Of a stretch of DNA of 50,907 nt, positions 16,209 to 24,297 are shown piece after piece. Made by a program: the position numbers and the translations under genes. The notes under the pieces were generated by a model. That model made no database searches. It had not been told where the DNA came from and saw nothing but the letters and a program-made list of their open reading frames with translations. Position 1 is the first letter of the stretch; each line of letters starts with the position of its first letter. Source of the DNA: Lachnospiraceae bacterium (GTDB lineage Bacteria > Bacillota > Clostridia > Lachnospirales > Lachnospiraceae); contig JAGAQG010000028.1 of NCBI GenBank assembly GCA_017622875.1, positions 1-50,907 of the forward strand, in the 5' to 3' direction.

Positions 16209-16237
16209 AGGATACCTAGAATTTCTAGGTATGTCAA
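16209..16237 (-). promoter_or_regulatory. PadR promoter with palindromic operator in the spacer
   Basis: On the minus strand TTGACA (16232-16237) and TATCCT (16209-16214) are 17 bases apart. The palindrome ACCTAGA-ATT-TCTAGGT (16214-16230) fills the spacer exactly. Another CTAGGT half-site lies downstream near 16190. A bound repressor would block RNA polymerase directly. Confidence 0.75.
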
Positions 16238-16283
16238 TAAAGCAGATGGAAACTTAAGGAAATCTTAAATACATTGAAATAAA

Positions 16284-16343
16284 AAAGCAGAAGATAAAGC
16301 ATTTTTTTATGCTAATCTCCTACTTTTCTGCTTTGTTATTTTT
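16284..16343. terminator. Bidirectional terminator after merR
   Basis: AAAGCAGAA at about 16285 pairs with TTCTGCTTT at about 16326, enclosing a second stem (AAAGCAT/ATGCT). On the minus strand it is followed by CTTTTTTATT and on the plus strand by TTATTTTT. It terminates the minus-strand merR gene and insulates it from the PadR promoter. Confidence 0.65.
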
Positions 16344-16791
16344 CCGCCTGTCCCATGATTCTGCGGCGTACTTCCCTGTATTCTTCCGGGAAATCCTCTG
16401 GTGCCATCCCATCAAGAACCGAAGTTGTTCCTGCTTATTTGGCAGTCTCATAATACCAGCACTTAAAATTGATCACATCCATCGTCTGCTGTAACTGGTC
16501 AATCTGTTTTTGCACAATTTCCCTCTGCTTGATAAAGAGCTGCAAACGCTCATTGATTGTCTCATCCCCCTGCATCGCCATATGAATAAATGCGCGAATA
16601 TCCTTCAGCTGCATCCCGGTCTTTTTCAGACACTCCACAATATGCAGCCACTCATAGTCCTTATCGGTAAACACACGAATACTTCCCTTTGGATGCTCTA
16701 AAAAGGGGAGCAATCCCTCTTTATCATAATAACGAAGCGTTGAAGCAGATGTTCCAAGCTTCTTAGCCATTTCCCCAATCGTATAAATCAT
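16336..16791 (-). pseudogene. MerR-family regulator interrupted by an in-frame TAA
   Basis: The first 118 residues are a normal MerR protein: YTIGEMAKKLGTSASTLRYY is the helix-turn-helix, then the wing, then a coiled-coil dimerisation helix ending NFKCWYYETAK. A TAA at 16435-16437 follows. The same frame then stays open for 32 residues (including DGMAPEDFPEEYREVRRR) to a TAA at 16336-16338, and these residues look like the lost C-terminus. DNA binding and dimerisation parts are intact, so the 118-residue form at 16435-16791 may still work. What is missing is the C-terminal effector-side tail. It is divergent from the MATE exporter gene it presumably regulates. Confidence 0.7.
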
Positions 16792-16803
16792 TATTCCACC
16801 CTC

Positions 16804-16834
16804 TTGACTTAAAGTATAGTTTAAGTTTTAAAAT
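16804..16834 (+). promoter_or_regulatory. MerR-type promoter and operator of the MATE gene
   Basis: TTGACT (16804-16809) and TAAAAT (16829-16834) are separated by 19 bases, the over-long spacer typical of MerR-activated promoters. The perfect palindrome ACTTAAA-GTATAG-TTTAAGT (16807-16826) fills the spacer. A further inverted repeat AAGCTA-TTA-TAGCTT lies at 16842-16856 and a TATAAT at 16858-16863. Confidence 0.75.
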
Positions 16835-16891
16835 AAAATTTAAGCTATTATAGCTTGTATAATTTTCTTATGTCAATAGGAGGAACTACTT

Positions 16892-18295
16892 ATGGAGAAC
16901 GAAATTGATGAAGAATCAGAAATACTGAACAGAGAACAACGTATTTTTGCAGAATATCCGGTGGCAAAAGCTGTAGCAACGATGGTTATCCCGACCATCA
17001 TCAGTCAGATCATTACTGTAATCTACAATCTCTCTGATACCTGGTATGTAGGTCTGACTGGAAATGCGGCTGCTGTGGCAGCAATCTCTCTTTGTCTGCC
17101 TGTATACAATATCATGACTGCCTTTGGTAACCTCTTCGGTATCGGTGGTGCCAGTGTTATCGCAAGGGCAATGGGTACAGGAAAACCCAAAGAAGCTCAA
17201 ACTGCCTTTTCTCTCGCAATCAGAGGTGCTTTTGTCGCAGCTGTTTCCTATGCAGCATTGCTGTTAATCTTTGCAAGACCATTTCTGCTTTGTATTGGCG
17301 GTGATGCTTCCAGCATTGATTATGCAGTCTGGTATACCATCATCACAATGGTCATCGGCGGCATCCCTACAATCTTATCCGCAGTATTCGCACACCTCAT
17401 TCGAAGTACCGGCGAGTCCAAAACTGCCAGCTTTGGTATTACAATAGGCGCTGTTTTGAACATGGTTCTTGACCCGCTGTTTATGTTTGTAATCCTTCCA
17501 AAGGGAAATGAGGTCATCGGTGCAGCGATTGCTACTGCGATTTCAAATATTGCAGCACTCACATATTTTATCCGTTATGTTCTAAAAGACCGTGAAAACC
17601 CTATTTTCCAACTTGCATTGGAAAAACATATCAATCTCAGAAAGCCAATGACGAATATCTTAAAATGCGGTGTCCCAAGCTTTTTCCTGTTAGCCGCAGG
17701 TCAGATTTCCAACTTCTTTTTAAACGGAATGATTGCTGAAATGGGGGCAAGTGCTGCTGTTGCCGGAATCGGCGTTGTAAGAAAAATAGACTCTCTTGCC
17801 TATGCAGTCAATCAGGGAATCACTCAGGGAATGCTTCCAATCGTAGCATATTGCTATGCTTCCCATCGGATTCCACGAATGAAATCCGTTGTAGCATTTT
17901 CTTCCGTATGTACGGTGAGCTTTTCCTTCATTTGCAGTATCTGTTCCTATTTATTTGCTCCACAGCTGATTGGATTCTTTATTAACGATGCTGATACCAT
18001 TTACTACGGAACTTTATTCCTGCGAATACTTTGCATTGCTGTAGCAATTTATCCATTACTTTTTGTAATTATTTCTGTATTTCAGGCAGTTGGACAAAGT
18101 GTGAAACCATTCCTTTTGTCATTGTTACATAAAGGCTCTCTGGACATTGTCTTATTCTTTGTCATCAGGAAAATGTTCGGACTGGAATACATTTTGTGGG
18201 CATCCCCAATCATGGCCGCGTTCGCTTTGACAGTTGCCATTATATTGATCCTGCGATTATTCCGCAGCTTACATTTACAAACACAATCAAAATAA
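16892..18295 (+). CDS. MATE-family efflux transporter
   Basis: The 467-residue protein has about twelve transmembrane helices in two MatE repeats (about 25-185 and 250-410). The N-terminal signature TMVIPTIISQIITVIYNLSD, with WYVGLTGN following, and an internal GIGGASVIARAMG loop are typical. Such proteins export cationic drugs or dyes with Na+ or H+ influx. It starts at an ATG with AGGAGGAAC upstream and is the target of the divergent MerR-type regulator. Confidence 0.92.
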   Translation: MENEIDEESEILNREQRIFAEYPVAKAVATMVIPTIISQIITVIYNLSDTWYVGLTGNAAAVAAISLCLPVYNIMTAFGNLFGIGGASVIARAMGTGKPKEAQTAFSLAIRGAFVAAVSYAALLLIFARPFLLCIGGDASSIDYAVWYTIITMVIGGIPTILSAVFAHLIRSTGESKTASFGITIGAVLNMVLDPLFMFVILPKGNEVIGAAIATAISNIAALTYFIRYVLKDRENPIFQLALEKHINLRKPMTNILKCGVPSFFLLAAGQISNFFLNGMIAEMGASAAVAGIGVVRKIDSLAYAVNQGITQGMLPIVAYCYASHRIPRMKSVVAFSSVCTVSFSFICSICSYLFAPQLIGFFINDADTIYYGTLFLRILCIAVAIYPLLFVIISVFQAVGQSVKPFLLSLLHKGSLDIVLFFVIRKMFGLEYILWASPIMAAFALTVAIILILRLFRSLHLQTQSK

Positions 18296-18370
18296 ACCTA
18301 TAAAAAGCTGATTTTAATAAGCCGATTACGGAGCTGTTAAGGTCAGCTTTCTAGTTATTGTACTTTCCGC

Positions 18371-18402
18371 AAAAAAAGTACCTACGCATTCACATAGGTA
18401 CT
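18371..18402 (-). terminator. Terminator of the aroB-lspA-rluD transcript
   Basis: AGTACCTA (18377-18384) and TAGGTACT (18395-18402) form a perfect stem around a 10-base loop. On the minus strand it is followed by seven T residues, immediately after the rluD stop. Confidence 0.9.
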
Positions 18403-18408
18403 TCCAAG

Positions 18409-19317
18409 CTATCTCAATTTTTTTAACAATTCTTCAAAATATTCCGGCAAATCCGCCGAAAACTCCATATATTCTCCCGTTCTCGGATGAACAAACCCTA
18501 AAACCATGGCATGAAGGCACTGTCCTTGAAGCTTAAATGGACATTTTGCCGGACCATATACCTCATCGCCAACCAAAGGATGTCCAATAGAACTCATATG
18601 AACACGAATCTGGTGGGTACGTCCGGTCTCCAGCACACATTCAATCAATGTATAGTTTCCAAAACGCTCCAAAACTGTATAATGGGTCACTGCTGGCTTT
18701 CCATTCTTCTCATTAATCGCCATTTTCTTACGATCAATCGGATGACGTCCAATCGGTCCTTCCACAGTTCCTTGATTTTCCTTCAGATTACCATGTACCA
18801 GCGCACGATATCTTCGATTAATAGAATGTTCCTTCAACTGTGCAGCAATGCTGTTGTGAGACATATCATTCTTACAAACAATCAGAATTCCTGTAGTATC
18901 ACGATCAATTCGATGCACGATTCCCGGCCTTGCTACACCATTGATCCCCGATAAATTATCCTTACAATGATATAAAAGTCCATTTACCAATGTATCTGTC
19001 GTATGCCCAGGTGCAGGATGAACGACCATTCCCTTTGGCTTGTTAATTAAAATAACATCTTCATCCTCATAAACGATATCTAAATCCATTTTCTGAGGCG
19101 CTACATCCAGTTCCTTTGGTTCCGGAATATTGACACTTACCTCGTCGCCCTTCGATAACTGATAACCGGTCTTTACAGACTTTCCATTGACCAGTACTTC
19201 TCCGTCCTTAATCAGTTTCTGTAAATAAGAACGTGTCTGCTCAGGAAACTGTTCCGCCAGATATTTATCCAGACGCATCTGCTGGTCTTCCTGAATCTCA
19301 AACAAATACTGCTCCAT
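18409..19317 (-). CDS. RluA/RluD-family 23S rRNA pseudouridine synthase
   Basis: The 302-residue enzyme has an N-terminal S4 RNA-binding domain (about 14-75, MRLDKYLAEQ...) and the catalytic domain with HRIDRDTTG, where Asp138 is the nucleophile. GRTHQIRVH and GDEVYG complete the family signature. It isomerises uridines in 23S rRNA, as RluD does. The ATG at 19317 overlaps the lspA stop as TAATG, so I start there rather than at the ATG 93 bases upstream inside lspA. The coupling to lspA is common in Firmicutes. Confidence 0.92.
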   Translation of the reverse strand: MEQYLFEIQEDQQMRLDKYLAEQFPEQTRSYLQKLIKDGEVLVNGKSVKTGYQLSKGDEVSVNIPEPKELDVAPQKMDLDIVYEDEDVILINKPKGMVVHPAPGHTTDTLVNGLLYHCKDNLSGINGVARPGIVHRIDRDTTGILIVCKNDMSHNSIAAQLKEHSINRRYRALVHGNLKENQGTVEGPIGRHPIDRKKMAINEKNGKPAVTHYTVLERFGNYTLIECVLETGRTHQIRVHMSSIGHPLVGDEVYGPAKCPFKLQGQCLHAMVLGFVHPRTGEYMEFSADLPEYFEELLKKLR

Positions 19318-19838
19318 TATTTTTTCTCCTTTTTTGAAGGAAACAGGCAATCCAGCTCTTCCTCTTTGTAATAAAAAAGAATCAGAAGTGCCAAAATAAT
19401 TGTTGCGCAAGTCACATAGATATCTGCCACATTAAAAATCGGGAAATCAATCAGCTCAAAATAAAAGAAATCCACCACATATCCTAACATTACGCGGTCA
19501 ATCAGATTTCCCACTGCACCGCCTGCAATACAAAGTCCTACAGCTCGGAGCGGATGGAAACGTTTTTCCCAAGGCAGTTTAAAGTAAATATATGCAATGG
19601 CAAGTACTGCAGCCGCAGCCATAATAACAAAAAATATCTGTTTTCCCTGCATCATTCCAAATGCTGCACCTCTGTTTTCCAAATATCTTAACTGAAATAC
19701 GCCAGGAATGATCACAAATGGATCCTGTCCCATTAAATGTTTTACCGCCAGAGACTTTGTCCACTGATCAAGTAATATGAATAATAAAAAGGAAATCAGT
19801 GCAAAACCAGCGCGTTTCCATGTAAAGTTTTGTTTCAT
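19317..19838 (-). CDS. lspA: Lipoprotein signal peptidase
   Basis: The 173-residue membrane protease has four transmembrane helices and both catalytic aspartates: Asp114 in GGAVGNLIDR and Asp123 in GYVVDFF. The ENRGAAFG motif is intact. It removes lipoprotein signal peptides after diacylglyceryl transfer; the carboxypeptidase at 24298-25293 is a candidate substrate. The lysine/glutamate C-terminal tail is longer than usual. It overlaps rluD by one base and follows aroB by 28 bases. Confidence 0.95.
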   Translation of the reverse strand: MKQNFTWKRAGFALISFLLFILLDQWTKSLAVKHLMGQDPFVIIPGVFQLRYLENRGAAFGMMQGKQIFFVIMAAAAVLAIAYIYFKLPWEKRFHPLRAVGLCIAGGAVGNLIDRVMLGYVVDFFYFELIDFPIFNVADIYVTCATIILALLILFYYKEEELDCLFPSKKEKK

Positions 19839-19866
19839 AAACTAACTCCTATACGATATGTTCTAA

Positions 19867-20952
19867 CTATTTTAGCAAATATTCAGAAGCAGACACAAGC
19901 TCCGCATCACTAACAGTCTTATCTACATAAGCATTTCCAATTTCATGTAATAACACAAATTTAATCTTTCCAGCTTCCATCTTTTTATCAGATTTTGAAA
20001 TCTGCAAAATTTCTTCCGCTGTAATTCCTTCTGTTCGAATCGGCAGTCCAAAGCTTTCAAAGCATTCTTCGACATAAGCAACATCCTCATCCGAAATATT
20101 TCCTCTCATTGCAGATAATTTCATTGCAGCCACACATCCAACAGCCACACACTGGCCATGAAGCATCTCAAAATTCTTTAATTTTTCCACTGCGTGCCCC
20201 AAGGTATGTCCAAAATTCAATAATGCTCGGTCACCTTTTTCCGTAGGGTCTTTTTCGACTACATCCCTCTTTACTTTACAGCTTTCCTTGATCATATAAA
20301 GTAACGTTTCATAATCTCTTTCCTGAATTTTATCCGCATTTTCCATACACCATGCAAAATATTCTCGATTTTTAATCAGTCCATGCTTTAAAATTTCACC
20401 CATGCCGCAGGAAAACTGCTCAGCACTTAAGGAATTCAATACAGAAAGATTCATGTATACAAGTCTTGGCATATGAAATGCACCGACCATATTTTTATAA
20501 CTGTCAAAGTCTACGCCAGTCTTTCCTCCAATGCTGCTGTCTACCTGAGAAAGCAACGTTGTCGGAACCTGTACAAAGTCAATTCCTCGAAGATAGGTAG
20601 CAGCTGCATAGCCGGTCATATCTCCGATGACACCGCCGCCAAGTGCGATCAGGCAGTCTTTGCGGTCAAAGTGGCTGAGAATCAGATGCTCATATAATTT
20701 TTTTACATTATCCAGCGTTTTATTCTGTTCTCCAGCTGGAATAACAAATTCAAATATCTGATCAAACTTCTCGCTCAATGCACTTTTTACCAGTTCCAAA
20801 TAAAGAGGCGCAACATTGGAATCCGTCACAATACATAATTTATGTCCCATAAATCCTAATGCTGCGATTTCCTCCGCAAGATAGGAAAAGTCCTTTTCAA
20901 AGCGAATCGCATAGCAAAACTGCCCGTCTTTTTTTACATCTAAACGTTCCAT
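19867..20952 (-). CDS. aroB: 3-dehydroquinate synthase
   Basis: The 361-residue enzyme shows the NAD-binding GGGVIGDMTGYAAATYLRGI segment, VPTTLLSQVDSSIGGKTGV, and the metal ligands in MGEILKHGLI, FGHTLGHAVE and HGQCVAVG. It converts DAHP to 3-dehydroquinate in the shikimate pathway. No other aro gene is nearby. A terminator hairpin separates it from sepF, and no promoter fits in the remaining 24 bases. It therefore depends on read-through or on a promoter inside sepF. Confidence 0.95.
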   Translation of the reverse strand: MERLDVKKDGQFCYAIRFEKDFSYLAEEIAALGFMGHKLCIVTDSNVAPLYLELVKSALSEKFDQIFEFVIPAGEQNKTLDNVKKLYEHLILSHFDRKDCLIALGGGVIGDMTGYAAATYLRGIDFVQVPTTLLSQVDSSIGGKTGVDFDSYKNMVGAFHMPRLVYMNLSVLNSLSAEQFSCGMGEILKHGLIKNREYFAWCMENADKIQERDYETLLYMIKESCKVKRDVVEKDPTEKGDRALLNFGHTLGHAVEKLKNFEMLHGQCVAVGCVAAMKLSAMRGNISDEDVAYVEECFESFGLPIRTEGITAEEILQISKSDKKMEAGKIKFVLLHEIGNAYVDKTVSDAELVSASEYLLK

Positions 20953-20975
20953 ATTTCTTCCTCACATCTTCCATG

Positions 20976-21006
20976 AAAAAAGCACCGAAACATTTGTATC
21001 GGTGCC
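20976..21006 (-). terminator. Terminator between sepF and aroB
   Basis: GCACCGA (20982-20988) and TCGGTGC (20999-21005) form a stem followed on the minus strand by TTTTTT. It lies only about 24 bases before the aroB start. Confidence 0.85.
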
Positions 21007-21019
21007 CTATCGTTTCATC

Positions 21020-21559
21020 TTAAAAATCTGTCTTAATACCAGGAACTTCAAAAGCATCTGTTAAAAGATCCTGCAAGTCACCACTGATATCTACACTCTT
21101 TGGTGTTACAATGAATATGTAGCTGGAAATCTTACGTAAGTTTCCATCAATTGCTACGCAGGTTCCACAAGTATAGTCAATGATTCTCTGGGCCAGATCC
21201 ATATCAAGGCCTTCAAAGTTCAGTACAACTGCACGTCCTGAAAGCAAAGTTTCTGTGATTTCTCTGGAATCTTCAAAAGAAGTTGGTTTAATTACACAAA
21301 CTTCCATACCACTTCCCCCTGAACGTCTTCTTGTAATCGGAGTAACCTTTGATGGTGCTGGTCTCGAAACAGCCTTTGTTTCGTTTACGATGGCATCTTC
21401 TAAATCATAATCAAAATCTTTTTCTTTCTTTTTGAAAAGTCTCTTTTTCGGAGCCTCGTCTTCGTAATCATCATCTTCGTCATCGAATTCGTCGTAATCA
21501 TCATAATCGTCGTCTTCGTCAAGCTTCATAATATTTAAAAATTTATCAAAAACACCCAT
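21020..21559 (-). CDS. sepF: Cell division protein SepF
   Basis: The 179-residue protein has the N-terminal membrane-targeting helix (MGVFDKFLNIMKL), a strongly acidic linker (about 15-40) and a basic patch. The C-terminal SepF domain spans about 86-168 (CVIKPTSFEDSREI, then GRAVVLNFEGLDMDLAQRI, then DYTCGTC). SepF anchors FtsZ rings to the membrane and aids septum formation. It ends the P-loop/HlyD-like/yggS/sepF cluster, a typical Clostridia arrangement. Confidence 0.95.
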   Translation of the reverse strand: MGVFDKFLNIMKLDEDDDYDDYDEFDDEDDDYEDEAPKKRLFKKKEKDFDYDLEDAIVNETKAVSRPAPSKVTPITRRRSGGSGMEVCVIKPTSFEDSREITETLLSGRAVVLNFEGLDMDLAQRIIDYTCGTCVAIDGNLRKISSYIFIVTPKSVDISGDLQDLLTDAFEVPGIKTDF

Positions 21560-21574
21560 GAAAATTTCACCTCA

Positions 21575-22276
21575 TTATTTTTTAGTATAATCGCGTTCAC
21601 CAAAAATTCCAGTACCAACGCGAACCATGGTAGCGCCTTCTTCAATTGCTACTTCATAGTCACCTGTCATTCCCATTGACAGAACATTCATAGATACATT
21701 ATCAATGTTTTTGCTGTCAATGTCAACAGATAATTGCTTTAAAGTACGAAATATAGTGCGATTCTCCTCTGGAACATCAGTATATGGTGCAATTGTCATA
21801 AGTCCTTTTACTGAAATATTGGGAAGAACAGAAATCTGGCGGATTAAATCTTCTGTTTCCTCTGTTTTTAAGCCAAATTTTGAATCCTCTTCTGCAACAT
21901 TTACTTCTATTAAAATGTCTGCATGAATTCCTTTTTTCACAGCGTCCTCGCTGATAGCCTCTGCAAGACGCAAAGAATCTACAGAATGAATCAATTCCGC
22001 CTTATCTGTAACATATTTCACTTTATTTCTCTGCAAATGGCCAATCAGATGCCAATGTAAATCCTTTGGAAGCACCTCATATTTGCTGCAGAGCTCCTGT
22101 ACCTTATTTTCTCCAAAGGTCACAACTCCACATTCCATGCAGGCTTCCATCATTTCTACCGGTTTTGTCTTACTGACTGCAATCAAAGTCACTTCACTTC
22201 TGTCTCGTCCAGCTCTTTCGCAGGCTGCACAAATTCTTTCCTCTACTTCTGCTAAGTTTTGTTTTATAAATTCCAT
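21575..22276 (-). CDS. YggS/PLPBP-family pyridoxal phosphate homeostasis protein
   Basis: The 233-residue protein is a single TIM-barrel of the alanine-racemase fold. The PLP lysine lies in LIAVSKTKP, with HLIGHLQRNK and SMGMTGDYEVAIEEG as the other signatures, and VRVGTGIFG near the end. It binds PLP and buffers B6 and amino acid metabolism; no catalytic reaction is established for the family. It starts directly after the HlyD-like stop (TAA then ATG). Confidence 0.94.
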   Translation of the reverse strand: MEFIKQNLAEVEERICAACERAGRDRSEVTLIAVSKTKPVEMMEACMECGVVTFGENKVQELCSKYEVLPKDLHWHLIGHLQRNKVKYVTDKAELIHSVDSLRLAEAISEDAVKKGIHADILIEVNVAEEDSKFGLKTEETEDLIRQISVLPNISVKGLMTIAPYTDVPEENRTIFRTLKQLSVDIDSKNIDNVSMNVLSMGMTGDYEVAIEEGATMVRVGTGIFGERDYTKK

Positions 22277-23725
22277 TTAATAAATCACCTGGTCCTCTTC
22301 TACTGCTTCAGCATTTAATACAATTCTATCATAAATTGTCAATCCGAAAGTTGTCCCTTCCTTGACAATTGTATATTCTTCGTTCGCATACAGCATTTCG
22401 ATCTTCCTAAACTGAGTATATCCCTGATTGATACAGTAAACGCCTTCTAATTCTGCTGTATTCCCTACCTGATACAAGTCATTACTATTCGGAATGATGA
22501 TACGATCTCCCGCTTTAATATAAGTTTCATTTGATGTAAAGCTACCCTGATTCGGGTCAATGTAGACCATACCATCCGTGATGGAATAAAATGTCGGCGT
22601 TACAAACTGTTGGGTAGAATGCCCTTCCTCATCAAAGGTCTCTACCATAAAGCCTTGCGAATCATCCTCTCCGCCCTTCATAATATATTCTTCCGGGATA
22701 ATAAAGAATTCCTTCGTCGTAATGGAAGAAGAAGGTATCTTTAATCCGCTGGTATCGTCAATTAAAAACTGAATGTCCAGATATCGATCCCCAGCAAAAC
22801 GGACCATAGAGTTGTTAAAGTCCAGCTGCAAATATTGCTGTCCATTCATATTTAAAATTGTAATATACCCCCAGCTCGTTGTATTATCTTTTAAAAACTT
22901 TACTTCAATTACTGAGCGCTGTTTACTTGTTACATTTCCATTTTCGTCTGTTACTTCTTTATAGGCGATGTCTTCCATCTGATCTTCTGTCAATGGAATC
23001 ACCATGGACCAATTTTCATCAGTCACAAGTTTGTATACCGTATCACCAGCACTGATCAGATCCACACTTCGAAGATTTGTCGTTTCATAGGTACTTTTGT
23101 CGAACATTTCCGGTGTTACGGTTTGCGGCGTTACACTCTCGAATCCATCAATATGATATTCTACAATTCCACTCTTTTCTGCATAAACACGCTGAAATGC
23201 TCCTGCATCTGCTTCGGAAAGCGCTTCCATTTCGCTAAGCAGCGTCTGATTGGCAAGCTCTAAAATATTACCGTTGACTGTGTCATGAAAATCATAAACT
23301 TCTGAAAAATCTTTTTTTTCATATCCGCTGCTAAAGGAACTGATATCACTTTTTAAGGACGTAAAATTAGCCTCTGACAGATTGATTTCTTCAGAGTTCG
23401 CTTCCAGATACTCAGACATACGCCCGCTCTCATCTACGGAATAAACGATCGATGCCCCCGATACCTTTGAACCTTCTGTAGCATAATAGTCAATGTAACC
23501 AGCAGTTGATGCAGTAAAGATTTCTTCTGTACGCAAAACAAGCCCGGTAAACTGCTTATTAGTCGCCAGGCTGCCAGCAATGACTTCGTAACCAGAAATA
23601 TGGGTACTGGTCAAAAACATATAAAGATAAATGACCATATATACCAAAATGGCTCCGAAAAATACATTGGCAATATTAAACGGTTTTTTATATTTTACAA
23701 CTTTCCCTTTTTTCTTTTTACTCAA
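22277..23725 (-). CDS. HlyD-like envelope protein of the sepF cluster
   Basis: The 482-residue protein has a lysine-rich cytosolic N-terminus, one transmembrane helix (about 21-40) and a large outside part. The first region (about 55-110) looks like half a lipoyl/barrel-sandwich hybrid (GLVLRTEEIFTASTAGYIDY), and the motif AEKSGIVEYHIDG looks like the other half, separated by a helical insert. This is the HlyD/RND adaptor pattern, although there is no outer membrane here. The start is a TTG after GAGGT. Its fixed neighbourhood with sepF suggests a role at the division septum, which is an inference. Confidence 0.7.
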   Translation of the reverse strand: MSKKKKGKVVKYKKPFNIANVFFGAILVYMVIYLYMFLTSTHISGYEVIAGSLATNKQFTGLVLRTEEIFTASTAGYIDYYATEGSKVSGASIVYSVDESGRMSEYLEANSEEINLSEANFTSLKSDISSFSSGYEKKDFSEVYDFHDTVNGNILELANQTLLSEMEALSEADAGAFQRVYAEKSGIVEYHIDGFESVTPQTVTPEMFDKSTYETTNLRSVDLISAGDTVYKLVTDENWSMVIPLTEDQMEDIAYKEVTDENGNVTSKQRSVIEVKFLKDNTTSWGYITILNMNGQQYLQLDFNNSMVRFAGDRYLDIQFLIDDTSGLKIPSSSITTKEFFIIPEEYIMKGGEDDSQGFMVETFDEEGHSTQQFVTPTFYSITDGMVYIDPNQGSFTSNETYIKAGDRIIIPNSNDLYQVGNTAELEGVYCINQGYTQFRKIEMLYANEEYTIVKEGTTFGLTIYDRIVLNAEAVEEDQVIY

Positions 23726-23743
23726 AACTACCTCTTATCAAGG

Positions 23744-23773
23744 AAAGGATACTCCCTTCAAAGAGTATCCTTT
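23744..23773 (-). terminator. Hairpin between the P-loop gene and the HlyD-like gene
   Basis: An 11-bp perfect stem (AAAGGATACTC / GAGTATCCTTT) with an 8-base loop is followed on the minus strand by only three T residues and CCTTG. It is more likely a partial terminator or RNA stability element than a full stop. Confidence 0.45.
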
Positions 23774-23807
23774 CTTAATTACAATATGTATTATTTTCTA
23801 GTCAAAA

Positions 23808-24227
23808 TTAGCAAGAAATAACAACTTTTTCCTTCAGAACATCTGATAAATCAGCTTCTTCAATAGATGCACTGATTACTAAGTTCACATTAAACTGTTT
23901 GCCAATAGCGTCTAATGCAAGAACTGTATCTGTGATGTCAGCGCCTTCTAAACCAGCAACTTTAATGAAACTGTCTACGTACATTGTCTGTAAATCATAG
24001 TCCTGTGAGCATACGCCGCAGATGAATCCTAAGAACTGATCTGCATTTTTTACAGGATATTCAGAAACATTGATCAAACGAACTTTATTATCAAGTTCAT
24101 GCATATGCTTGGAGCTTTTATCTAAATATACGATGTTTCCATCAGCTTCTTTCACTTCAGCATTAACCTTATCTAACAGATATTTAGTTTTTCCTTTTCC
24201 CTTATCTCCTACAATTAACTGTACCAT
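23808..24227 (-). CDS. Small P-loop protein of the sepF cluster (often labelled PilT-like)
   Basis: The 139-residue protein starts with a P-loop GDKGKGKT (residues 7-14) and has a hydrophobic strand ending in Asp (MYVDSF) that may be Walker B. It is too short and too divergent to be a real PilT motor; nothing here suggests pili. The ribosome binding site AAGGAGGA precedes the ATG. It is the first gene after a good promoter and is followed by the HlyD-like, yggS and sepF genes, so a cell-division or envelope role is inferred. Confidence 0.7.
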   Translation of the reverse strand: MVQLIVGDKGKGKTKYLLDKVNAEVKEADGNIVYLDKSSKHMHELDNKVRLINVSEYPVKNADQFLGFICGVCSQDYDLQTMYVDSFIKVAGLEGADITDTVLALDAIGKQFNVNLVISASIEEADLSDVLKEKVVISC

Positions 24228-24265
24228 GTGTATGTCCTCCTTGGGTTTGCCTGTTATGATTGTAA

Positions 24266-24294
24266 ATTATACTACAAATAGCTATAAATGACAA
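24266..24294 (-). promoter_or_regulatory. Promoter of the P-loop/HlyD/yggS/sepF operon
   Basis: On the minus strand TTGTCA (24289-24294) and TATAAT (24266-24271) are 17 bases apart. The -35 box starts three bases after the stop codon of the carboxypeptidase gene. Confidence 0.8.
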
Positions 24295-24297
24295 TGT

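Noticed and set aside
18511-18954. Open frame of 147 codons on the plus strand inside rluD
   Set aside because: It is the antisense of a well-conserved pseudouridine synthase, has no ribosome binding site and shows no recognisable protein pattern.
23808-24227. Calling the P-loop protein a PilT twitching-motility ATPase
   Set aside because: It is only 139 residues, shows no PilT-specific boxes beyond the P-loop, and no pilus gene is near.
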